Shown: positions 1-8,275 of the stretch, piece by piece
Layout of the letters: each line of letters starts with the position of its first letter
Numbering within the stretch: position 1 is the stretch's first letter
NCBI RefSeq assembly: GCF_900115495.1
Contig: NZ_FOWR01000042.1
Coordinates: forward strand, 1-44,290
Source: Enterovibrio norvegicus DSM 15893
GTDB taxonomy: Bacteria; Pseudomonadota; Gammaproteobacteria; Enterobacterales; Vibrionaceae
Length of the DNA: 44,290 nucleotides
Direction: 5' to 3'
Notes under the pieces: generated by a model
Told to the model about the DNA's origin: nothing
Database searches by the model: none
The model's input: only the letters and a program-made list of their open reading frames with translations
Program-made: the position numbers and the translations under genes

Positions 1-244
1 TCTTACCTGGAAGTAATATATCGAGCTGAGAGACCACCTTACTCATCGATAGATGCCGATAAAGTGACATTCCCACGACGCTCCACACCATCAGTTCCAT
101 GGGGAGCCTACGCTTTCGAATCGTCGTGACGCCTGTGTCTTCAAGGCATTGATTAATGAGAGCGGGGCACAGGAGATCTGATAGGCCATTGAGTTGGTCA
201 GCAGAAAATTGGTGTATTCGGTCGAGGGCTTGTCTTAAGAACAT
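1..244 (-). CDS. IS4-family transposase, N-terminal fragment
   Basis: The minus strand encodes about 81 residues beginning MFLRQALDRIHQFSADQLNG and continuing through TTIRKRRLPMELMVWSVVGM and LYRHLSMSKVVSQLDILLPG. This is the characteristic N-terminal domain of IS4-group DDE transposases (the RKRRLP-MVW-R-L--V-QLDILLPGK pattern). The frame is open to the window edge, so the catalytic DDE domain is not visible. The ATG at 244 follows a T-run and a strong hairpin and has no Shine-Dalgarno sequence, so either translation is deliberately poor or the real start differs. Family assignment is by remembered motif, not by a search. Confidence 0.8.
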   Translation of the reverse strand, partial: MFLRQALDRIHQFSADQLNGLSDLLCPALINQCLEDTGVTTIRKRRLPMELMVWSVVGMSLYRHLSMSKVVSQLDILLPGK

Positions 245-247
245 AAA

Positions 248-279
248 AAAATCCGAGTGTAGAAATACACTCGGATTTT
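248..279. terminator. Perfect stem-loop with flanking A/T runs, upstream of the IS4 transposase
   Basis: AAATCCGAGTGTA (249-261) and TACACTCGGATTT (266-278) form a perfect 13-bp stem with a GAAA loop. On the minus strand it is followed by a run of T, making a good intrinsic terminator. It ends directly at the transposase ATG (244). It would stop transcripts entering from the upstream RTX gene and would also hide the transposase start in read-through RNA. Confidence 0.75.
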
Positions 280-333
280 GCCAGCCTCTCAGGATCGTTC
301 AACCGATCATTTTTTGCTTAACTGATCGGCATT

Positions 334-355
334 AGGCGTAAACGCCTCCTTTTTT
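334..355. terminator. Half-destroyed terminator of the RTX gene at the IS junction
   Basis: AGGCGT (334-339), AA, ACGCCT (342-347), then CCTTTTTT. Read on the minus strand, the RTX gene is followed by AAAAAAGGAGGCGTTTACGCCT, the first part of a bidirectional terminator. The expected CCTTTTTT after the stem is missing and is replaced by the IS4 end. What is seen is the asymmetric stem; the insertion explanation is an inference. Confidence 0.55.
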
Positions 356-422
356 GTCCTGCTCATCGCGGGTTATTCAATGCTTTCGCAAAGGACAATC
401 TTACGCGTTATAGGCAACTGAC

Positions 423-3113
423 TTAGATCAGGCTGTCATCGTTCAACGTGACCGTCTCTGCGTCTGTCCATACTGTGATGGTGCGATCTTGGGTATCGTG
501 CGTAAACACGTACGCATTCAACTCGCCCACTTGAGTATTGTTCAGACCCATAATGCTGATCATTTCAGCAGACAATGGTGCATTTACCGCGCCGTCTGCG
601 TCGAAGCTCCAAGGTGTACCAGACAAATCAAGGCTGTCGTCGCCTTCGCCAAGGTAAGCAACGAAGCCATCCCAATCCTCTGCCGCACCGAAACCTTCAC
701 CACCAGGCGCATCAGACTGAGACCAAATCTCATTCGGGTTGATTGTCACTTGTTGGTCACCTTCATCACCAATCACAGCTTCAATTTGCGCCATCACGTT
801 ACCCGTGATGCTTGGGTCAGATTGGTAGCTTTCACCGGTAAAATCGACAATCGCATCGCCTTCAACCAACATCTTGTCAAAGCCGTTGTCAGCGTTGTAC
901 ATAGATTTGTTGATCACGCGACCCGCTTGGTTAGTGACCGTTGTACCAACGAAATCATCTTGGCCGAAGATAAACACATCGTTACCCGCACTGCCGCGGT
1001 ACTCATCAACACCCGTACCGCCGTCGATTTCAACATCGCTGCCAGGGCCACCGTCGAGGTAATCATCACCGGCACCACCGAGAAGGACATCTTTGCCAGT
1101 ACCGCCGTAGATTTCGTCGTTACCGTCGCCGCCTTCGATGACATCGTCACCTTCTTGGCCATAGATAACATCGTCGCCTACGCCACCCATGATGTGGTCA
1201 GCATCGTCACCACCGTAAATGGTGTCGTTACCTTCTTCACCATAAATGGTATCAGCATCTGTTGTGCGGGTAGATTGGCTCGCTTCAACGTTAAATACAA
1301 CGTCGTTGAAGTCTTTATCGCCTAGGCACCATAGATCTTCCCAGCAAGAATCGTCGCCAGAGTTGATTTCATGGTCACGGTTGTCGCCATTTTTACCGGC
1401 TTCAGACACGTACACCATTGACGATGCAGAACCTTGTGTGATGGTTGGGCTAGAGCCGCTAAAGCTCAGCGTTGCTTCGCCCGCATCGAAGTGCTTACGG
1501 TCGCCATCTGGAATGATGAACAAGCTCAGCGTGACAGCACCTTCAACATCAATGTTGGCAGTAATGTCAGCCGCACCTTTTACGTTATCTTCCAAGATGT
1601 ACGCTTTCAGTACGTTGCCATCTTCATCGAGTGCATACCAACCCACGCTGTTGTTGTAAGACGCGCTTGAAGAGAAGTTAGACAGATCAAGTGTCACTTC
1701 ACCACCGCCGCTGATGTCCCACGTGCCGTCTGAGTTACGCACGAGTTCGGTCGTTTGAGTACCGTATTGGCCGCCGTAGATAAGGTCATCACCTTCACCA
1801 CCACGAATTTCATCATCGCCCCACTGACCATAAATGGTGTCGTTACCTTTACCGCCGTCGATGTAATCTTCGTCGTTTGCGATTTCAGTGATATCACCGT
1901 TGTTGGTTTGCAGCGCGTCATAGTCGAGCGAAGAGACATTGGTGTACGAATTAGGTACCAGGCTCAAATCGGTATCGGCTGTGATTTCAGGGCCATCGAT
2001 TTGAATCAGGATTTTGCCGTTTTCGCCTACATTGTGGTAATGGTTGCCGTTACTGTCTGCGTCAATGTCAACGATCGCGAAGGTATAAATGTTGCCATCA
2101 GAGTCACAGTAAGACAGTTTGTAGTCAACATTGGCATCGTACGTTTGACCGTCAAGATTTACTGACTGCGTTTTATCGTCAGAATACTCGTTACAAAGAT
2201 CATCACCGTTTAACTTGTCATCATCATCGTTAAACGTGATTTCTTCGTGTGTACCGTTGAAGTTCAACTTCGGCGGGAAGCATGTGGTGTGAAACTCACC
2301 ACCGTTGGTGATAGAAAAGCTCTCGTTCAATACAAACGCTTTGATAGACGAGTCATTGCCAAAATTAGGGCTTTCAGTGTTGCCGTAAATTACGTCATCA
2401 CCGTCACCACCATAAATCTCATCTTGGCCGTTGTTGCCTTCGATGAAATCATCGCCACCTTGACCGTATACTAGGTCATCACCATTGCCAGCTGAAATCA
2501 CATCATCATCGCCAACCCCATGATCAATCTCTGGCGATGTTGGTGTGACGATGTCATCGTAATCAAGGCTGCTAACGTTCTGGTAAGAGTTTGGAACAAG
2601 GCTCAAATCCGTATCAGACGTAATTTCTGGGCCGTCGGTTTGAACGAGAATTTTGCCATTCTCACCCAAGTTATTGTAATGATTGCCATTTCCATCAGCA
2701 TCAACGTCGACAATAACGAACGTATAAACATTGCCCGCAGAGTCACAGTACTTGAGCTGATAATCAACGTTAACATCGCACTCTTGACCATTGATCGTGA
2801 CAGACTGGCTCTTATCGTCAGAATACTCGTTACAACGATCATCACCATTCAACTTGTCATCGTCATCATTGAAAGTAACGTTTGTCGTAGAACCTGAGAA
2901 GTTCAGTGTTGGTGGGAAGCTAAAGGTGTGAAAATTACCGCAGCTTGCCGAAAAGTCAGCGCCCATAACAAAAACTGCAGCCGTTTTATCACCCGGCGTA
3001 GAGCCTGATGTATCACCGTAAATAACATCATTGCCATCAAACCCGTTGATCGTGTCTTTTCCCGTCGTACCATTCAACGTATCCGCAGAATTGGTTCCAT
3101 TAATATCAGCCAT
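423..3113 (-). CDS. Large secreted RTX calcium-binding protein with DUF4114 domain
   Basis: 896 residues, very Asp/Gly rich and acidic. Nonapeptide GGxGxDxxx calcium-binding repeats occur at about residues 10-35, 200-245, 415-450 and, as the main block, 620-715 (e.g. GGDGNDEIYGGTGKD). A domain of about 146 residues occurs twice (about 45-190 and 258-403; both have NDDDDKLNGDD, CNEYSDDK, NGNHY and DLSLVPNSY). A DUF4114-type domain precedes the main RTX block and ends GDKDFNDVVFNV. No N-terminal signal peptide is seen, as expected for a type I secretion substrate with a C-terminal signal. No secretion ABC/MFP genes are in the window. Start chosen at 3113 because GAGGGAAATGAA lies just upstream; an in-frame start 81 bases earlier has no such site and encodes an un-RTX-like leader. 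Function (adhesin, biofilm or surface-layer protein) is unknown. Confidence 0.85.
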   Translation of the reverse strand: MADINGTNSADTLNGTTGKDTINGFDGNDVIYGDTSGSTPGDKTAAVFVMGADFSASCGNFHTFSFPPTLNFSGSTTNVTFNDDDDKLNGDDRCNEYSDDKSQSVTINGQECDVNVDYQLKYCDSAGNVYTFVIVDVDADGNGNHYNNLGENGKILVQTDGPEITSDTDLSLVPNSYQNVSSLDYDDIVTPTSPEIDHGVGDDDVISAGNGDDLVYGQGGDDFIEGNNGQDEIYGGDGDDVIYGNTESPNFGNDSSIKAFVLNESFSITNGGEFHTTCFPPKLNFNGTHEEITFNDDDDKLNGDDLCNEYSDDKTQSVNLDGQTYDANVDYKLSYCDSDGNIYTFAIVDIDADSNGNHYHNVGENGKILIQIDGPEITADTDLSLVPNSYTNVSSLDYDALQTNNGDITEIANDEDYIDGGKGNDTIYGQWGDDEIRGGEGDDLIYGGQYGTQTTELVRNSDGTWDISGGGEVTLDLSNFSSSASYNNSVGWYALDEDGNVLKAYILEDNVKGAADITANIDVEGAVTLSLFIIPDGDRKHFDAGEATLSFSGSSPTITQGSASSMVYVSEAGKNGDNRDHEINSGDDSCWEDLWCLGDKDFNDVVFNVEASQSTRTTDADTIYGEEGNDTIYGGDDADHIMGGVGDDVIYGQEGDDVIEGGDGNDEIYGGTGKDVLLGGAGDDYLDGGPGSDVEIDGGTGVDEYRGSAGNDVFIFGQDDFVGTTVTNQAGRVINKSMYNADNGFDKMLVEGDAIVDFTGESYQSDPSITGNVMAQIEAVIGDEGDQQVTINPNEIWSQSDAPGGEGFGAAEDWDGFVAYLGEGDDSLDLSGTPWSFDADGAVNAPLSAEMISIMGLNNTQVGELNAYVFTHDTQDRTITVWTDAETVTLNDDSLI
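1905..2342 (-). repeat. Second copy of the duplicated 146-residue domain of the RTX protein
   Basis: It encodes residues about 258-403, matching the copy at 2544-2981 closely across the whole length, including the cysteines (CFPP, LCNEY, SYCDSDGN) and the ending DLSLVPNSYTNVSSLDYD. The copies are 639 bp apart and each is followed by an RTX cluster, so the duplicated unit is domain plus RTX spacer. Confidence 0.85.
2544..2981 (-). repeat. First copy of the duplicated 146-residue domain of the RTX protein
   Basis: It encodes residues about 45-190. It shares NDDDDKLNGDD, CNEYSDDK, GENGKIL, DGPEIT and DLSLVPNSY with the copy at 1905-2342. Several cysteines are conserved between copies, which is unusual because RTX type I substrates are generally poor in cysteine. 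Confidence 0.85.
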
Positions 3114-3605
3114 TTCATTTCCCTCTTTTATGCTAACAAAGCAAGAGGCAGCTCGGCCATCTCTCGAAAATGCCATGTCAAAAACACGAAGCAATCAGAG
3201 AGACCCGACACTTTCCGTCCCCAACTCGCGATGGGTTTGGCTTTTGCTCCTAGATATTGTCCTATTGTTGAGTGTTGCTTTTGGACACATTGGAACGTTA
3301 TACAACCCAGAAAAACGTTTTGCGCCGCTATTTCATACGACACAGGTTCTTAGATTGAGTGGCTCCCAGCAAGCATATCTGGGGCTTTTAATGTGAATTT
3401 AAGGACAAGTGAGGGCAAGTTTTTAGTCAGGAATGATGAAAGAATTAATGGTCGATAGGTTGCGATTATACGGGATGCAGTACTGTTGAATGGAATAAGT
3501 ATGAAAGACTATAAATTTCGTGACTAGAAAAACATCCTTCTTTTTTAAACAACAAAAGCCATCTATATGATGGCTTTTGTTATTATTTATATGAGCTTAG
3601 TCTAA
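3114..3605. other. Intergenic region: RTX promoter side and transporter terminator
   Basis: 492 bases with no convincing gene. It must hold the promoter of the RTX gene (minus strand). The only clear element is the stem-loop at 3552-3580. A short plus-strand frame that starts inside the RTX gene and ends near 3396 lacks a ribosome site and coding character. Confidence 0.6.
3552..3580. terminator. Bidirectional terminator after the POT transporter gene
   Basis: ACAAAAGCCATC (3552-3563) and GATGGCTTTTGT (3569-3580) form a perfect 12-bp stem with a 5-base loop, with A-rich and T-rich flanks on both sides. It lies 26 bases past the stop of the peptide transporter gene. Confidence 0.85.
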
Positions 3606-5003
3606 CTAGAGCGCTGGTGCGGTGCTTTCTTCACCCACTTTGCGTGCGCTCACTGGATTGCCTTCTGCACCATGCATCCATTCAACCAATTTTGACGAAC
3701 AAAGCACAAGCAATACGCCCGCAACCCCTGCTGTGACAGCGATTCCACCGAAGATAGCCAACGGACCTGCATCACCGACATGGCTGCCAATGAAACCGGC
3801 AACGTAGTTAGCAACAGCATTCGCACAAAACCATGTTCCCATCATGACAGACATCAGACGTAACGGCGCAAGTTTTGTGATAAGCGACAAACCAATCGGA
3901 GATAAGCACAGTTCACCCAATGTATGGAAGAAATACGCGCCAACTAGCCACCACATGGAAGCTTTGACGGACATATCGCCGCCCTGCTGCATCGCGGCAC
4001 CCACCATACAAACAAATCCTAGCGCGAGAAAACCCATTGCCATCGCAAATTTGATCGGTGAACTTGGCTCATTGTCATCAAGGCGACGCCATACTACAGC
4101 AAGCAAAGGTGCCATAATAATGATGAACATCGGGTTGAGAGATTGGAACCACGCCGCAGGCACTTCAAACGCGCCGATCATACGATCTGTGTATTGCTGC
4201 GAGTAAATGTTCATCAATCCGCCTGCTTGCTCAAAGCCCGCCCAAAAGATGATCACAAACAAGCTCATGACCACAATCACTTTCAGACGATCACGCTCAA
4301 TCGCTGTTAGCGGTTGTTTTTCATTGCTACCAGATTCGCGAAGCTGCTTCTGCGCGGCAGGTTCAATACCGATAGAGCCCAGAAAACGCTGCGCAAAAAC
4401 AAGCTGGATAACCATAGAGATCAACATACCAATGCCAGCGCAGAGGAAGCCCGCTTTCCAGCCGTAATGAATGGACGCTGTGCCCGCAATCAGACCCGCT
4501 AACAGTGAGCCAATGTTAATGCCCATATAGAAGATAGTGAATGCACCATCGCGGCGGTTATCGCCTTCACCATATAGCTGGCCAACCATGGTTGAAATAT
4601 TTGGCTTAAAGAGACCATTACCCACAATAAGGAAACCAAGACCGACATAGAACGCGTGCAGTTCATACGGGTCAATGAAGCTGTTGGGTAATGCCAAGGT
4701 GAATTGACCAATCGCCATCAATGCACCACCAATGATGATGGAACGGCGTTGACCAAGGAAATTATCTGCTAACCAGCCGCCAAAGACAGGGGTAAGGTAA
4801 ACCAAACCGGTGTAAATACCATAAAGGTTCAAAGCGTCTTGTGTCGTCCAACCCAAGCCACCGTTAATGGTTTTATCTGTGAGATAGAGCACCAAAATGG
4901 CGCGCATTGCGTAGAAGGAGAAGCGTTCCCATAGTTCGGTACCGCACAGTAGGAACAAACCGCGAGGATGACCAAGCCAGCTTGACTGAGTGTTTGCGTT
5001 CAT
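3606..5003 (-). CDS. POT-family proton-dependent di/tripeptide transporter
   Basis: 465 residues, about 12-14 membrane segments, a normal length for bacterial POT (PTR2) carriers such as DtpA/DtpB. The family signature ExxERFxxY on helix 1 is visible as ELWERFSFY (about residues 23-31), followed by YLTPVFGGWLADNFLGQRRS, the conserved helix 2-3 loop. It should import di- and tripeptides with protons across the inner membrane. It is monocistronic: a strong terminator follows and the next gene upstream has its own spacer. The Shine-Dalgarno before ATG 5003 is weak, but MNANTQSSWLGHPRGL matches typical POT N-termini. A possible FNR site lies upstream. Which Dtp subtype it is cannot be told from the sequence. 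Confidence 0.9.
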   Translation of the reverse strand: MNANTQSSWLGHPRGLFLLCGTELWERFSFYAMRAILVLYLTDKTINGGLGWTTQDALNLYGIYTGLVYLTPVFGGWLADNFLGQRRSIIIGGALMAIGQFTLALPNSFIDPYELHAFYVGLGFLIVGNGLFKPNISTMVGQLYGEGDNRRDGAFTIFYMGINIGSLLAGLIAGTASIHYGWKAGFLCAGIGMLISMVIQLVFAQRFLGSIGIEPAAQKQLRESGSNEKQPLTAIERDRLKVIVVMSLFVIIFWAGFEQAGGLMNIYSQQYTDRMIGAFEVPAAWFQSLNPMFIIIMAPLLAVVWRRLDDNEPSSPIKFAMAMGFLALGFVCMVGAAMQQGGDMSVKASMWWLVGAYFFHTLGELCLSPIGLSLITKLAPLRLMSVMMGTWFCANAVANYVAGFIGSHVGDAGPLAIFGGIAVTAGVAGVLLVLCSSKLVEWMHGAEGNPVSARKVGEESTAPAL

Positions 5004-5305
5004 TGTCGTGATTACCGCCTTTCTGATTATCTCGGCGGGAGCATTTTTGAGGGCCTCCTTGTCCTGTTTATCTCCGCCACAGGCCGTACAGACTGCACCA
5101 AATTGATGAATGTCGCAAATACTTAGTGAAAGAAAATTACATTTACATAGTTACATTGATCTAAATCAGACAGAACAAACGTTAGACGTGGCAGGAAAAC
5201 AAACCTGTTTTCCTGCCTTTACGAGAAGGTAATAACGACGGAATTTGCTGGCTATATTGAATTTAATAGCGAGAAAATGACTACTCTAACCGCTATTCCC
5301 CTCGT
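5004..5305. other. Intergenic region with POT promoter
   Basis: About 300 bases without a gene between two minus-strand genes. It holds a candidate FNR-like site (5156-5169) and a 10-bp stem-loop (GCAGGAAAAC 5191-5200 with GTTTTCCTGC 5207-5216) lacking a T-run on the minus strand. No other signal was recognised. Confidence 0.5.
5156..5169. promoter_or_regulatory. Candidate FNR-type binding site
   Basis: TTGATCTAAATCAG matches the FNR consensus TTGATnnnnATCAA at 9 of 10 specified bases. It lies about 153 bases upstream of the peptide transporter start, far enough that the promoter would need a long leader. CRP-like sites share part of this pattern, so which regulator binds is uncertain. Confidence 0.4.
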
Positions 5306-6508
5306 TTATGCTGCCATTGGTAATTCAGGTACTTCTGTTTGATTTTTACAGAGCAACAAGCCGACGCTAGAAATCAACGCCATGATCAGCAGAATCAAAC
5401 CAAGCGCGAATTGGTCGGTCATGCTCATTTTAGCGGCAACCAATGTAAATCCACCCGCTGCCATGTTTTGTACACCACCCAGAACCGCGCCCGCTGTACC
5501 TGCATGACGAGGAAATGGCGTAAGTGCGCCTGTTGTCGCAGCGGGGAACAACACACCTGCACCCAAGAAATAGACAAACGCACCGCCAATTAATGACTCA
5601 ACCGTCACCATACCCTGCATGCCAGGGACAAAAATGCTTAATGCGCCCAGAACCAGCGAAACAGACCCAACAACAATAGTTGTTGCATTGGTATAACGAG
5701 ACTCAATCACGCTCGATAACCATGACCCAAGCATGAATCCCGGTAACGGCAAGACAAACAACCAGCTCACCGTCGTCGCTTCTAGCCCCAATGTACTGCC
5801 AAGCAATACACCCGCCGCTGCTTCAAAAACTGAAATGCCTGAGAAAATGGCGATCAGACAAAGTAGGTAGCCTTGAAACTGTCGGTTGCTCAATACGTAT
5901 TGATAACTTGTAATAACGCGATCATTGCGGCGAGATTCCTTCGGCAAGGTTTCGCGAAACCCAACGGACATAATCAGAAACACCACGCCCGCCAAAACCA
6001 AGAGGAAAAGGTAACTCGCCTGCCACTGAAATAGCGTACTCAAGTAGCCACCTAAAACGGGGGCAATCAAAGGTGAAAAGATAAGCCCCATGCTCACAAG
6101 GCTGTTCGCTTTATGCAGACGGCTTCCTTCGAAACAGTCACGGGTTAACGTACGCGCCATTGCACCACCACAGCCAATACCTGCGCCTTGGATAACGCTG
6201 CCAACGAGGAAGCCATCAAAGGTCGTCGCAAACAGTGCCACAATGGTACCCACAACATATATTGCCAAACCCACCAAAATAATTGGCTTACGGCCAAATC
6301 GATCAGAGAGCGGCCCGTATATGAATTGGGATAACCCGTAGGGGATCAAATAACACGCCATGACCGCTTGAAGAAGCGAAGGCGTAACTTGAAAATCCGC
6401 GGCCATCAGCGCCATCGAAGGCACGTACATGGTTTGCGTCATTTGACCAACAGCAGCCAAAATAATGATCATCAGAAGAATGTTAGACAAAGGCTTCGCC
6501 GACGGCAT
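5306..6508 (-). CDS. emrD: EmrD-like MFS multidrug/H+ antiporter (Bcr/CflA group)
   Basis: 400 residues with 12 predicted membrane segments. The N-terminus (AAVGQMTQTMYVPSMALMA) and the motif-A loop GPLSDRFGRKPIILVG closely resemble E. coli EmrD and the drug:H+ antiporter-1 (DHA1) family, which exports amphipathic drugs using the proton gradient. Start at 6508 is preferred because AAGGA sits 8 bases upstream. The first ATG of the same frame nearby (6514) has only 2 bases of spacing, and the upstream extension to 6619 encodes a Cys/Arg-rich stretch foreign to the family. It stands alone as a transcript; no regulator lies beside it. Substrate unknown. Confidence 0.8.
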   Translation of the reverse strand: MPSAKPLSNILLMIIILAAVGQMTQTMYVPSMALMAADFQVTPSLLQAVMACYLIPYGLSQFIYGPLSDRFGRKPIILVGLAIYVVGTIVALFATTFDGFLVGSVIQGAGIGCGGAMARTLTRDCFEGSRLHKANSLVSMGLIFSPLIAPVLGGYLSTLFQWQASYLFLLVLAGVVFLIMSVGFRETLPKESRRNDRVITSYQYVLSNRQFQGYLLCLIAIFSGISVFEAAAGVLLGSTLGLEATTVSWLFVLPLPGFMLGSWLSSVIESRYTNATTIVVGSVSLVLGALSIFVPGMQGMVTVESLIGGAFVYFLGAGVLFPAATTGALTPFPRHAGTAGAVLGGVQNMAAGGFTLVAAKMSMTDQFALGLILLIMALISSVGLLLCKNQTEVPELPMAA

Positions 6509-6861
6509 CACCATATTCCTTATACAACAGCAAATAATGCGTAAGTTTCTTTTATGAATGCAGGCGAGATGAAGAAGTGAAAAACGAAGAAAAGTCGTTC
6601 GAAACGGGTCATCAGCCAATTTTTTGCAGATATTAGTGATAGCTTAGGCGGGAAACAATAGAAACAGCGTGTTTTACACACGATAAGAAATCATAGTTCG
6701 GATTAGTTTTTATAATGCCATCGCAATTGTGCGCGTAAAGTAACCGCTAATTTGTCAGGCACAAAAAAAGCAGCGCTTTTAACGCTGCTTTTTCGTTCAA
6801 CACGCCCCTGGTCTGGTGTACAACACGTTGGTGCATGTGACTCAGGGGGTTAATGCGATAG
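6509..6861. other. Intergenic region between the exporter and ribA
   Basis: 353 bases. The left part is the exporter's upstream region and the right part holds the ribA terminator (6765-6793). No gene or other motif was recognised. Confidence 0.5.
6765..6793. terminator. Bidirectional terminator after ribA
   Basis: AAAAAGCAGCG (6765-6775) and CGCTGCTTTTT (6783-6793) form an 11-bp stem with a 7-base loop, the A/T ends being part of the stem. It serves ribA on the minus strand. Confidence 0.85.
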
Positions 6862-7464
6862 CTACTCAATCGTGAGTTTATGATGACCGTGAGAAACTTT
6901 TGCTTTCAAGTAGTTCTCGTTACCATCTTTAATGTGTGCTTTCGTCCCCACCACTTCTGCTAATGTGATGCCTAGTTCCTGAATCTCTCGGATCTTTTTA
7001 GGGTTGTTGGTGACTAAGCGGATGCTATGTACATCAAGCGCCTTTAACATTTCAGCGGCATCTTCAAAGGTACGAAGATCATCAGGAAACCCAAGATGAT
7101 TGTTCGCTTGATAGGTATCCATCCCTTCGCTTTGAAGTTCATACGCATCGAGCTTGTTATACAGGCCAATGCCTCGACCTTCTTGGCGCAAATACAGAAT
7201 GATGCCGCCTTCGGTACCCATTTTTTGTATGGTTTCTTCTAACTGCTCACCACAGTCACAACGTGACGAGTGAAAAACGTCTCCCGTTAAACATTCTGAA
7301 TGCATACGAACAAGCGGTGTATTGCCACTTTGTTGATCAACACTTTTGAAGATGATCGCGACGTGCTCTTTGTCCGAGTTCAAACCTTCAAATGACAGGA
7401 TTTCTGCAGAAATCTTGCTGCCAACTCCCACTTTCAAAGGAACTCTTGCTCTTACTTTTGCCAT
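6862..7464 (-). CDS. ribA: GTP cyclohydrolase II
   Basis: 200 residues, the usual length of stand-alone RibA. It opens the ring of GTP, releasing formate and pyrophosphate, to give 2,5-diamino-6-ribosylamino-4(3H)-pyrimidinone 5'-phosphate, the first step of riboflavin synthesis. Zinc ligands Cys58, Cys69 and Cys71 are in [20 protein letters not shown], and the GTP-binding [13 protein letters not shown] is at about 92-104. The start at 7464 is preceded by AGAGAAAGAGA. It is a single gene with its own terminator and no rib neighbours, as in E. coli. No FMN riboswitch-like structure was recognised upstream. Confidence 0.95.
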   Translation of the reverse strand: MAKVRARVPLKVGVGSKISAEILSFEGLNSDKEHVAIIFKSVDQQSGNTPLVRMHSECLTGDVFHSSRCDCGEQLEETIQKMGTEGGIILYLRQEGRGIGLYNKLDAYELQSEGMDTYQANNHLGFPDDLRTFEDAAEMLKALDVHSIRLVTNNPKKIREIQELGITLAEVVGTKAHIKDGNENYLKAKVSHGHHKLTIE

Positions 7465-7702
7465 CGTCTCTTTCTCTTTTTATCACCTAGCTTACGCCAA
7501 AGTGAACTGCCCTACACAACTGAAAAACCGTACAAAAAATGCTATTTATATAGTTTTTTGGTCATCTTTCGGTCAAGCCTAGCAGAACTATAACCTTACC
7601 GCCAACCAATCAAATAAACAGTGATATACAGCGATATGCAACTTACACACAATGTACCAAATCTTAGGGAATTTAGCGCGACTAGTTACATATTAAATAT
7701 GG

Positions 7703-8260
7703 TTATCTTAGCCGCCTGACCACTACCGCAGGATTTCCTGCAACTACTGCAAATGGTTCCACATCATCTTCAACGACCGCGCCAATATCAACGACAGCAC
7801 CTTCACCAATGCAGACCCCGGCTTTAATGGCACTACTCCCCCCAATGACAACGTTATTGCCAATGATAATCGGCAGAGAGATCTCTTGTTCACCATGCAG
7901 AATATCAAGGGGAAGTAAGCACTGTGAGTTGGCATATATGCCCACACTGGGGCCAATGTGTACATTATTGCCAATTTCAACGTGACCACTGTCGATAATG
8001 GTGCAATTAGGCCCAATAGCGACATTCGAACCGAGGTGAATATTCATGCCATACGAACACGTGAATGGCGCTTCAATTGCCACTTCTTTGCCACGACGCG
8101 CGAACAACTTCGTCACCACCATGTCCTGTTGCTCTGTTGCTGCAGGGTCGAGAGCATTAAAGGTTTGGCACAGTCTGCGTGAAGCAAATCGAAATTGGGT
8201 TAATTCAACATCAGCGGGGCTATACGGATTCCCCTGCTGCATTTTTTCAAACTCAGTCAC
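7703..8260 (-). CDS. Hexapeptide-repeat sugar O-acetyltransferase (Maa/LacA/NodL type)
   Basis: 185 residues. The N-terminal helical segment (about 1-50, with FEKMQQGNPYSPADVEL) matches the maltose acetyltransferase domain, followed by left-handed beta-helix hexapeptide repeats (IHLGSNVAIGPNCTIID, IGNNVVIGGSSAIKAGV) and the closing AVVAGNPAVVVRRL. The family moves acetyl from acetyl-CoA to a sugar hydroxyl. The usual catalytic His in the DSGHVEIGNNVHIGP stretch is present. Start GTG at 8260 is chosen because AAGGAAGA lies 8 bases upstream; the in-frame ATG at 8284 is inside the adjacent palindromic repeat and has no ribosome site. Sugar acceptor unknown. Confidence 0.8.
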   Translation of the reverse strand: MTEFEKMQQGNPYSPADVELTQFRFASRRLCQTFNALDPAATEQQDMVVTKLFARRGKEVAIEAPFTCSYGMNIHLGSNVAIGPNCTIIDSGHVEIGNNVHIGPSVGIYANSQCLLPLDILHGEQEISLPIIIGNNVVIGGSSAIKAGVCIGEGAVVDIGAVVEDDVEPFAVVAGNPAVVVRRLR

Positions 8261-8275
8261 AGCTCTTCCTTGATA

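Larger units (their letters stand above)
1..333 (-). mobile_element. IS4-family insertion sequence, one end (truncated by window edge)
   Basis: The stretch holds the 5' part of an IS4-family transposase on the minus strand plus about 90 bases of element end. The boundary is inferred. The terminator-like stem next to it (AGGCGT at 334-339, ACGCCT at 342-347, then CCTTTTTT) has lost its mirror half exactly at about 333/334, where sequence starting (minus strand) AATGCCGATCAGTTAAGC begins. An internal inverted repeat (CCGATCA 303-309, TGATCGG 323-329) lies near the tip. The other end of the element and the target duplication are outside the window. Confidence 0.7.

Noticed and set aside
489-1325. 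Long plus-strand open frame opposite the RTX gene (also 1755-2165 and 2520-2897)
   Set aside because: These frames arise because GGxGxD-repeat codons rarely create stops on the other strand. No ribosome sites or recognisable protein features; low-complexity Val/Ile/Thr/Asn translations.
620-2560. Periodic DNA in the RTX gene as a possible CRISPR or non-coding repeat array
   Set aside because: The periodicity follows the nine-codon protein repeats and is degenerate at DNA level, with no constant repeat or unique spacers.
3031-3396. Plus-strand frame spanning the RTX start region as a small membrane protein gene
   Set aside because: It starts inside the RTX gene, has no ribosome site, and the hydrophobic stretch is a by-product of AT-rich intergenic sequence.
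5191-5216. Stem-loop as terminator of the EmrD-like gene
   Set aside because: Good 10-bp stem but no T-run on the minus strand (CACGTC follows). Left as an unassigned inverted repeat.
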